A DNA stretch of 40,737 nucleotides from NCBI RefSeq assembly GCF_000478275.1, contig NZ_ASJB01000008.1, positions 1 through 40,737 of the forward strand, written 5' to 3'. Source of the DNA: Amycolatopsis orientalis DSM 40040 = KCTC 9412. GTDB taxonomy: Bacteria > Actinomycetota > Actinomycetes > Mycobacteriales > Pseudonocardiaceae. The notes beneath the pieces were generated by a model. The model saw only the letters and a list, made by a program, of their open reading frames with translations. It was not told the origin of the DNA and ran no database searches. Within the stretch, counting starts at the first letter, position 1; each line of letters starts with the position of its first letter. Of the stretch, positions 15,065-21,955 are shown one piece after another. The position numbers were made by a program, and so were the translations under genes.

Positions 15065-18000
15065 ACCCCTGCGGCCGGACGAACGGGAACAGCACCGTCT
15101 GCCGGATCGAAGCCCCGGTCAGCATCATCAGCAGCCGGTCGACCCCGATACCGAGCCCGCCGGTCGGCGGCATGCCGTGTTCGAGCGCGAGCAGGAAGTC
15201 CTCGTCCAGTTCCATCGCCTCGACGTCCCCGCTCGCCGCGCGCAGCGATTGGGCTTCGAGCCGCCGCCGCTGTTCGAGCGGGTCGGTCAGTTCGGTGTAG
15301 GCCGTGCCGACCTCGGAGCCGAACGCGATCAGGTCCCAGCGCTCGGCCAGCCGAGGATCCACCCGGTGCTGCCTGGTCAGCGGCGAGACGTCGGTCGGAT
15401 AGTCGGTGTAGAAGGTCGGCAGCACGGTCGCGCCCTCGACGAGGTGCTCGTGCGCCTTCAGCACGAGATCGCCGTGCCCGGCGTCCTCGTTCACCGGCAC
15501 CCCCGCGGCCCGGCACAGCCGCTGGAGTTCGGCGACCGAGGTGCCCGCGTCGATCTTCTCCCCGAGCACCGCCGAAACGGCTTCGTGAACCGGGATCACC
15601 GGCCAGTCGCCGGAGATGTCGTACTCGACGATCTTCCCGTCCGGGTCCGGCCGCCGGACGACCTGCGCGCCGTACGCGACCTCCGCGGCATGCTGGACGA
15701 GTTCCCGGGTCAGCGTCCGCATCGTGCTGTAGTCGGCGTAGGCCTGGTACGCCTCCAGCATCGTGAATTCCGGGTTGTGCGTCGCGTCGACGCCTTCGTT
15801 GCGGAAGTTCCGGTTCAGTTCGAAAACCCGCTCGACCCCGGCCACGCACAGCCGCTTCAGATACAGCTCGGGCGCGATCCGCAGGTACATCCGCATGTCG
15901 TAGGCGTTGATGTGGGTGATGAACGGGCGGGCGTTGGCTCCGCCGTGCACGGTCTGCAGCATCGGCGTCTCGACTTCGAGATAGTCGTCCTGGTGCAGCC
16001 GTTCCCGTACCGCGCGGACCACGGCCGACCTCATCCGCAGCATCGCAGTCGAATCCGGGTTGACCGCGAGATCGAGGTAGCGCTGCCGTACTCGCGTCTC
16101 GGGGTCGGTGAGGCCCTTTCGCTTGTCCGGCAACGGATGCAGACTCTTCGCCGTCACCGTCCATTCGTCGACGAGCACGGAGAGTTCACCGCGCCGCGAC
16201 GTCACGACCTGCCCGCTGACGCCGACGTGGTCGCCGAGGTCGATGCCTCGCCGCCAGCCGCCGAGGTCGAGCACGGAGGCGTCGAGCATCAGCTGGATCT
16301 CGCCACTGAAATCCTTGACCCGCGCGAAGCAGAGCCCGCCGAGGTTGCGCATCGCGAGCACCCGGCCCGCGACGCGGACCCGATGACCGGTCTGGGTGTC
16401 CGGGCTCAGGTCGCCGAACTTCGAGACGATGTCCCCGAGCAGATCCTCCCGGGCGAAACCGACCGGATAGGGATCGATTCCGGCTTCCCGCAAGCGATCC
16501 AGCTTCGCCATCCGTACCCGGACCTGGTCGGGGCGTCGCACCTGTTTCGGTGCGGGAGTGGCCGCGTTCGCTTCGATGCGGTGGACCTCGGCGACGAAAT
16601 CCTCGGTGACAGTCTCCAGTTTCAGCGCCCGTGCCGACCGTCCTGTCGGGACGAATCCTTCGAGCGCGCCGGCGACGATGCCGACCCGCGGCAGCCGTCG
16701 AGCCGAGGAATAGCACAGGAAACGCGGTTCCCAGTCGGGTCCGTACTTGGCGTTGGAGCGGTAGAGCGATTCCAGCTGGAAGAACCGCGACGCCATGCTC
16801 AGCACGGCGCGCCACGCGCGAAGGACCGGACCGGCACCGATCCGCTCGCCTTCGGAGAAGACCGCGCGGAACATCGCGAAGTTCAGCGAAATCCGTTGTG
16901 CGCCAAGGTGTGAACTAGCCGCCACGACCTCCGCGACCATGTACTCGTTGAGGCCGTTTTCGGCCTCGCGGTCGCGGCGCATCAGGTCCAGGGACAACCC
17001 GCGGCGGCCCCACGGCACGAACGAAAGCATGCCGCGCAGTTCGCCTTGGGCGTCATACGCCTCCACCATCACGCTGCGGCCGTCACTCGGGTCACCGAGC
17101 CTGCCGAGCGCCATCGAGAACCCGCGCTCGGTCTCCGCGCCGCGCCATTGCTGCGCCTGCAGCAGCAGCCGGGCCATTTCGTCGGCCGGGATCTCGCTGT
17201 GGCGCCGGACTTTCGTGGTGTATCCGGCCCGTTCGATCCGTTTGACCGCTTGGCGGACCGACCGGCGCTCCGGACCGGCGAGGCTGAAGTCGCGGACGTC
17301 GAGGACAGCTTCGTCCCCGATCTCAAGCGCGCGCAGACCCGCGTCGGCGTACACTTTGGCCCCGCGTTCGCTGGCGCCGAGCACGCCGGGGGTCCAGCCG
17401 TAGGTGCGGGCTTCGTTCAGCCACGCGCGGACCGCGTCCGGCCAGGCGTCGGGATCGCCGATGGGATCGGCGCTCGCGACACTGGTGCCCGCGAGCACGC
17501 GATAGGCCACGGCCGCGCGGCCGTTCGGCGAGAAGACGACGCTCTTCTCGCGGCGGGTGGCGAAATAGCCCAAAGAGTCGTCTTCGCCGTGTTCGGCGAG
17601 AAGGCGGCGTACGTGCAGTTCTTCTTCGTCCGTCCTCAGACGCCGGCTGCGTACGCCGCGGAAGAGTGTGTACAGCGCGGCTGTCGCGACGGCTGTCGCG
17701 CTGAGGTCGAGCAGGAGATCGAGCCACGCGGGCCCTTCGCCGATGCCGACGCGGCGCAGCTGGATGTTCTCGCCGGTGGTGTGGTTGACGACCCAGGCGA
17801 ACCGCTCCCAGGTGTCGGCGAGCCGTCCGGGGAAGGCCTCGGCCAGGCCCCAGCCGACGAGGATGACCGCGGCCAGGCCGCCGAACAGCACGGTGAAGCC
17901 GTCGCGCCAGGCGCCGGGCGCGAGGCGGGCCGGGAACGCGGGGCGCAGGATCCAGAGGAACGCGATCATGCCGATCGAGATCAGGTCGGCGATGGTCAGC

Positions 18001-18380
18001 GCCCACACCTGGTGCGGGATGTGCCGGATCTGACGAGGGCCCAGCGCCAGCAGGTGCGGCCACCACAGCAACGCGGCCTGCCAGGCCACGGTGATCGCGA
18101 GACCGCCGACCTGGAACAGCAGCAGCGTGTAGAGGGCCGCGCGTTTGCGGCGGCGGAGCGCGGCGCCGAGGACGACGAGCAGCAGGACGATCACGAGACT
18201 CGCGTTCGTCGGGATGCTCAACGCGGAGAACGCGATGTCACCCGTCCTGAGCACGGGCCCCTTCACGTCGCCGGCGATCAGGAGGATCACCGAGAACACG
18301 GCCGCGAGCTGCACAAGGGTGGCGACGATTCCGCCCGCCCTCGCCTTCCACGGCGAGACACGGCTCGCTGGGTTTCCCAT
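15063..18380 (-). CDS. lysX: LysX: lysyl-tRNA synthetase/lysyl-phosphatidylglycerol synthase
   Basis: A 1105-residue fusion that charges tRNA-Lys and transfers lysine to phosphatidylglycerol in the membrane. This modifies surface charge and, in M. tuberculosis, gives resistance to cationic peptides. The N-terminus (about 1-240) has six or seven membrane helices. A DUF2156 GNAT-like transferase domain follows (about 260-590). The C-terminal class II synthetase has an OB anticodon-binding domain (about 650-760), the motif 2 region FRNEGVDATHNPEFTMLEAY and motif 3 GLGIGVDRLLMMLTG. The layout is that of mycobacterial LysX (Rv1640c, 1172 aa). A separate housekeeping lysS is expected elsewhere. It diverges from panB; the start ATG is at 18380. 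Confidence 0.93.
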   Translation of the reverse strand: MGNPASRVSPWKARAGGIVATLVQLAAVFSVILLIAGDVKGPVLRTGDIAFSALSIPTNASLVIVLLLVVLGAALRRRKRAALYTLLLFQVGGLAITVAWQAALLWWPHLLALGPRQIRHIPHQVWALTIADLISIGMIAFLWILRPAFPARLAPGAWRDGFTVLFGGLAAVILVGWGLAEAFPGRLADTWERFAWVVNHTTGENIQLRRVGIGEGPAWLDLLLDLSATAVATAALYTLFRGVRSRRLRTDEEELHVRRLLAEHGEDDSLGYFATRREKSVVFSPNGRAAVAYRVLAGTSVASADPIGDPDAWPDAVRAWLNEARTYGWTPGVLGASERGAKVYADAGLRALEIGDEAVLDVRDFSLAGPERRSVRQAVKRIERAGYTTKVRRHSEIPADEMARLLLQAQQWRGAETERGFSMALGRLGDPSDGRSVMVEAYDAQGELRGMLSFVPWGRRGLSLDLMRRDREAENGLNEYMVAEVVAASSHLGAQRISLNFAMFRAVFSEGERIGAGPVLRAWRAVLSMASRFFQLESLYRSNAKYGPDWEPRFLCYSSARRLPRVGIVAGALEGFVPTGRSARALKLETVTEDFVAEVHRIEANAATPAPKQVRRPDQVRVRMAKLDRLREAGIDPYPVGFAREDLLGDIVSKFGDLSPDTQTGHRVRVAGRVLAMRNLGGLCFARVKDFSGEIQLMLDASVLDLGGWRRGIDLGDHVGVSGQVVTSRRGELSVLVDEWTVTAKSLHPLPDKRKGLTDPETRVRQRYLDLAVNPDSTAMLRMRSAVVRAVRERLHQDDYLEVETPMLQTVHGGANARPFITHINAYDMRMYLRIAPELYLKRLCVAGVERVFELNRNFRNEGVDATHNPEFTMLEAYQAYADYSTMRTLTRELVQHAAEVAYGAQVVRRPDPDGKIVEYDISGDWPVIPVHEAVSAVLGEKIDAGTSVAELQRLCRAAGVPVNEDAGHGDLVLKAHEHLVEGATVLPTFYTDYPTDVSPLTRQHRVDPRLAERWDLIAFGSEVGTAYTELTDPLEQRRRLEAQSLRAASGDVEAMELDEDFLLALEHGMPPTGGLGIGVDRLLMMLTGASIRQTVLFPFVRPQG

Positions 18381-18416
18381 ACTGGCCTTTCGCGGTACTC
18401 ACAGGTGCTGCCTTAC

Positions 18417-18447
18417 TTGACGTCACACAACCCCGTGTGGTTGTCAA
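18417..18447. promoter_or_regulatory. Interrupted inverted repeat between lysX and panB
   Basis: Two nested paired blocks, TTGAC/GTCAA at the outside (18417-18421, 18443-18447) and CACAC/GTGTG inside (18424-18428, 18435-18439), form a 31-bp dyad. The minus strand carries a perfect TTGACA at 18447-18442 facing lysX, 62 bp upstream of its ATG. It may be a regulator site over the lysX promoter, but no matching -10 is clear. The rest of 18381-18627 shows nothing coding. Confidence 0.4.
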
Positions 18448-18627
18448 CGATCATCATCCTCTGGTCGCGAATCTTGTCGTCCGCAGGCGTGACCCTGCGG
18501 GAACACCGCGGTGTGAAGCTGGTCGCAGGACCTTGGGGGCCCCATCCGCGCATGTCACGCTTTGAACTGTTCAGCTCCACGACCCGGGGACCTCCGCGAG
18601 GCCTCGAGGGAAGGACGGTCGACAAAG

Positions 18628-19503
18628 ATGTCTGCCAGCGAAAAGGATTCCGGCGAACTCGCCGCACCGTACGGGACCGGCGCGGCGCCTCAGGCCGCGC
18701 CCGGGAAAAAGGTCCGCGTACACCACCTTCGTGACATGAAGGAGCGCGGCGAAACCTGGCCGATGCTCACCGCCTACGACATGTACACCGCCGCGCTGTT
18801 CGACGAAGTGGGCATTCCTGTCCTGCTCGTCGGGGATTCCGCAGCGAACAACGTCTTCGGTTACGACACTTCACTTCCGGTGACCGTGGACGAACTCCTT
18901 CCCCTGGTCCGCGCGGTGACCCGCTCGGTGAAGCGGGCGCTGGTCGTCGCCGATCTGCCGTTCGGCTCGTATCAGCTTTCGCCGCAGCAGGCGCTCGAGA
19001 CGTCGGTACGGTTCATGAAGGAAGGCCGCGCGCACGCGGTGAAACTCGAAGGCGGGCGGAAGTTCGCGCCCCACGTCGAGGCACTGACGTCGGCCGGTGT
19101 CCCCGTGATGGGACATATCGGATTCACCCCACAGAGTGAACACAATCTGGGCGGCTACCGAGTCCAGGGACGCGGCGAAGCGGCCGACGCGCTGCTCGCC
19201 GACGCACTCGCCCTGGAGGAGGCAGGCGCCTTCGCGGTCGTCATGGAGATGGTGCCCGCCGAGGCGGCGAAGCGGATCACGCACGAGTTGAAGATCCCGA
19301 CTGTCGGCATCGGGGCCGGGCCGGACTGCGACGCGCAGGTGCTCGTCTGGCAGGACATGGCCGGGCTTCGGCGCGGGAAGACGCCTCGGTTCGTGAAGAA
19401 GTACGCCGACCTGGCGGGCGTACTGGCCGGGGCCGCGTCGGCGTTCGCGGAGGACGTCCGGCGAGGCGAATTCCCGGCTCCGGAGCACTCCTTCCACGAC
19501 TGA
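18628..19503 (+). CDS. panB: 3-methyl-2-oxobutanoate hydroxymethyltransferase
   Basis: A 291-residue TIM-barrel enzyme for the first committed step of pantothenate synthesis: it adds a hydroxymethyl group from methylene-tetrahydrofolate to 2-oxoisovalerate. Metal and substrate residues are visible as Asp70 (LVGDSAAN), Asp109 ([10 protein letters not shown]) and Lys139/Glu141 (VKLEGG), with the [19 protein letters not shown] loop following. A 25-residue low-complexity N-terminal extension precedes the core. The ATG 18628 follows AAGGA at a rather long 12-nt spacing. No panC or panD is nearby. A 28-bp hairpin of family A repeats follows the stop. Confidence 0.93.
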   Translation: MSASEKDSGELAAPYGTGAAPQAAPGKKVRVHHLRDMKERGETWPMLTAYDMYTAALFDEVGIPVLLVGDSAANNVFGYDTSLPVTVDELLPLVRAVTRSVKRALVVADLPFGSYQLSPQQALETSVRFMKEGRAHAVKLEGGRKFAPHVEALTSAGVPVMGHIGFTPQSEHNLGGYRVQGRGEAADALLADALALEEAGAFAVVMEMVPAEAAKRITHELKIPTVGIGAGPDCDAQVLVWQDMAGLRRGKTPRFVKKYADLAGVLAGAASAFAEDVRRGEFPAPEHSFHD

Positions 19504-19521
19504 CCCACCTCTGACCTGCAC

Positions 19522-19591
19522 AAAGAGAGCAAGGGACCTTTGCTATCGCCGCCCCCAGCGGGAGCGATAGCAAAGGTCCCTTGCTCTCTTT
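19522..19591 (+). terminator. 28-bp hairpin of paired family A repeats after panB
   Basis: Positions 19522-19549 pair perfectly with 19564-19591 across a 14-nt loop, and the right arm ends in a CTCTTTT tract. It is the longest perfect stem of the family A hairpins and begins 18 nt past the panB stop, the same distance as at secA2. Both arms hold the exact core and the GCGAT flank. Confidence 0.86.
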
Positions 19592-19626
19592 TCGGGTGGG
19601 CGGTGACCGCGGACCCTCCTTTAGTT

Positions 19627-19642
19627 GTTCACGTATATGAAC
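19627..19642. promoter_or_regulatory. Candidate operator upstream of the beta-helix gene
   Basis: GTTCACGTATATGAAC is an inverted repeat with 5-bp arms (GTTCA/TGAAC) and an AT-rich centre that stands out in this GC-rich DNA. It lies 14 bp upstream of a candidate -35. The shape suits a LacI or GntR-type regulator; which one is not known. Confidence 0.4.
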
Positions 19643-19655
19643 TTCAATCATGTCC

Positions 19656-19685
19656 TTGACTAGCGTTCGAAAGCTGCCTTACGGT
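19656..19685 (+). promoter_or_regulatory. Candidate promoter of the beta-helix gene
   Basis: TTGACT (19656-19661), 18 nt, TACGGT (19680-19685). The element is 53 bp upstream of the ATG, leaving a leader of about 45 nt that ends in a strong GAGGAGG ribosome binding site. Confidence 0.45.
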
Positions 19686-19738
19686 CTAGCCGTCGCCGCC
19701 ACGACCAAGCTTCGATCCCTCGACGAGGAGGACCACGG

Positions 19739-20713
19739 ATGCGTGTTCGTGAGCGGGTTCTGGCCATCGCGGCCGGCGCTACCCTGCTGTCGACCCTGGC
19801 GGCGTACCCCGCACAGGCCGCGACGGTGCGCGTAGGGACTTCGGAGCAGCTGTCGGCGGCGCTCGCTTCGGTCACTCCCGGCACCGTCATCGAACTCGCG
19901 GCCGACACGACCTTCACCGGCAACTTCAAGGCGGCGAAGAGTGGCACCTCGAGCAGCCGCATCACTCTGAAGGGGCCGCGAAGCGCGGTCATCAAAGCCG
20001 CGGCCGGGCGCACGCTCGAACTCACCGGCAGCTTCTGGAACCTGACCGGCTTCACGATCACCGGCGGCCAGAAGGGCCTGATGGCGACGGGCGTCAAGAA
20101 CACGGTCGTCGACGGCCTCAAGGTCACCGGCGTCGGCCACGAGGGCATCCACTTCCAGTACACGAGCACCGACAACGTCGTGAAGAACTCCGAGGTGACC
20201 GACACCGGCCGCGAGTACGCGGGCTACGGCGAAGGCATCTACTTCGGTTCCGCGAACGGCAACTGGCCCGGCGGCACGCCCGACCGCAGCGACCGCAACA
20301 AGGCGCTCAACAACAAGATCGGCCCGAACGTGCGCGCGGAGTCGATCGACATCAAGGAAGGCACCACCGGCGGCGAACTGCGCGGCAACGTCTTCGACGG
20401 GACCGGGCAGAGCGGCGAGCACTTCGCCGACAGCTGGGTGGACCTGAAGGGCAACAACTACGTGGTCGCGGACAACCGGGGCACCAAGGTCTTCGTGCAC
20501 GACGCGACCTACGGCGGCTTCGAAGTCCATGTCCAGCTCGACGGCTGGGGCCGCGGCAACACCTTCTCCGGCAACACCGCGGACGTGCGGTCCGGTTACG
20601 CGTACGGCTTCTACCTGGTGAAGACCGCTACGGGGAACAAGGTCTGCGCCAGCAACAAGGTGACCAACGCCGGGAAGGGATTCGCGAACGTGGCCGCCAC
20701 GGCCGGCTGCTGA
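19739..20713 (+). CDS. Secreted right-handed beta-helix protein, possible polysaccharide lyase
   Basis: A 324-residue secreted protein with a signal peptide (1-27, ending AQA). The rest is a right-handed parallel beta-helix, seen as repeating short strands with Asn ladders (KNTVVDGLKVTG, TDNVVKNSEVTD, NKALNNKIG, NNYVVADN). The entry TVRVGTSEQLSAALASVTPG and GxIxLxxG-type turns resemble PL6 alginate lyase/chondroitinase B-like proteins. No catalytic Lys/Arg pair can be assigned with confidence, so a binding or structural role is possible. One C-terminal Cys pair (CASN...AGC) may form a disulfide. It is monocistronic, with its own candidate promoter, operator and terminator, consistent with substrate-induced expression. 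Confidence 0.75.
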   Translation: MRVRERVLAIAAGATLLSTLAAYPAQAATVRVGTSEQLSAALASVTPGTVIELAADTTFTGNFKAAKSGTSSSRITLKGPRSAVIKAAAGRTLELTGSFWNLTGFTITGGQKGLMATGVKNTVVDGLKVTGVGHEGIHFQYTSTDNVVKNSEVTDTGREYAGYGEGIYFGSANGNWPGGTPDRSDRNKALNNKIGPNVRAESIDIKEGTTGGELRGNVFDGTGQSGEHFADSWVDLKGNNYVVADNRGTKVFVHDATYGGFEVHVQLDGWGRGNTFSGNTADVRSGYAYGFYLVKTATGNKVCASNKVTNAGKGFANVAATAGC

Positions 20714-20727
20714 CGCGACCGAAGACC

Positions 20728-20764
20728 GGGGGCCCGCTCAGCCCGGCGGCGGGGGCGGGCCCCC
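20728..20764 (+). terminator. Terminator after the beta-helix gene
   Basis: A 10-bp perfect GC stem (20728-20737 with 20755-20764) with a 17-nt loop lies 14 nt past the stop. Only a short TT follows, so strength is uncertain. Confidence 0.6.
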
Positions 20765-20802
20765 ACCCTTCGAACACTCGCCGATTCGGGCAGAGTGTCC
20801 GT

Positions 20803-21762
20803 ATGGACGATCTGTACCCGCCGATCCACGTGCGCGCCGAGGGCATGCTCGACGTCGGCGACGGGCACCGGATCTACTGCCAGGAGGCGGGCAACCCGGA
20901 CGGAAAACCGGTCGTCGTCCTGCACGGAGGCCCTGGTAGCGGCATCTCTCCGATGACCAGACGGCATTTCGATCCCGAGGCCTACCGGATCATCCTGTTC
21001 GACCAGCGCGGCACCGGCCGCAGCACTCCGCACATCAGCGCGCCGGACGTCGACCTGTCGGTCAACACCCTCTGGCACCTCGTCTCGGACATGGAAAAGC
21101 TGCGCGAACGGCTGAATCTGGAGCAGTGGCAGCTCTTCGGCGGCTCGTGGGGCGCCACCCTCGCCCTCGCCTACGCCGAAACCCATCCGAGCCGCGTCAG
21201 CGAGATCATCCTGCGCGGAGTCTTCACCGTCCGGCGGAGCGAACTCGACTGGATCTACAACGGCGGCGCCGCGAACCTCTTCCCGCGCGAGTGGGAGGCC
21301 TTCCTCGCGCCGATCCCCGAAGACCGTCGCGACGACCCGCTGACGGCCTACCGCGAACTCGTCTATCACCCCGATCAGGTGATTCGAGAGCGTGCCGCCA
21401 TCGCCTGGAGCATCTGGGAAGGCGCGATCGTCTGCCTGCGCCCGGATCCGGCTTTTCACAACCAGTACGCGTCACCGGAGTTCGCGGTCACCTTCGCCCG
21501 GCTCGCGCTGCACTACTTCTGTCATGGGGCCTGGCTTGAAGAAGGACAGCTGATCCGGGAGGCCGGGAAGCTCGCCGGGATTCCTGGCGTGATCGTGCAG
21601 GGGCGGTACGACGCGGTGTGTCCCCCGGTGACGGCTTACGAGCTGCACCGGGCTTGGCCGGACTCGAAGCTGGAACTCGTCGAAGCGGCCGGGCACGCGG
21701 TGACGGATCCCGGGATGCTGGCGGCGCTCCGGGCCGCGACGGACTCGTTCCGGCAGACCTGA
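20803..21762 (+). CDS. pip: Proline iminopeptidase
   Basis: A 319-residue cytoplasmic alpha/beta-hydrolase that removes N-terminal proline from peptides. It shows the family oxyanion motif HGGPG (41-45), FDQRGTGRS (66-74), GGSWG with nucleophile Ser115, Asp270 (GRYDAVCP) and His298 (AAGHAV). Length and the YPPIHVRAEGMLDV start are typical of the S33 family. There is no signal peptide. CAGAGT lies exactly 6 nt before the ATG and no ribosome binding site is visible, again suggesting a leaderless message. Confidence 0.92.
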   Translation: MDDLYPPIHVRAEGMLDVGDGHRIYCQEAGNPDGKPVVVLHGGPGSGISPMTRRHFDPEAYRIILFDQRGTGRSTPHISAPDVDLSVNTLWHLVSDMEKLRERLNLEQWQLFGGSWGATLALAYAETHPSRVSEIILRGVFTVRRSELDWIYNGGAANLFPREWEAFLAPIPEDRRDDPLTAYRELVYHPDQVIRERAAIAWSIWEGAIVCLRPDPAFHNQYASPEFAVTFARLALHYFCHGAWLEEGQLIREAGKLAGIPGVIVQGRYDAVCPPVTAYELHRAWPDSKLELVEAAGHAVTDPGMLAALRAATDSFRQT

Positions 21763-21955
21763 CTCTGGCACGCAAACGGCCGATGACAAGCCGGGTCCAG
21801 ACCAATAGCGTTCCCCTTGATCATCGTCCTTGGGGGGATCCGGATGCCGTGATCGTCGCGGAGCGCCTTGCCGTGGCCGCGCCACACCTTCGCCTCGGCC
21901 TGCGCACGATCTCACGCCATCAGGAGCTCTCTTCACCAGGAAGAAAGCGGGTCCG

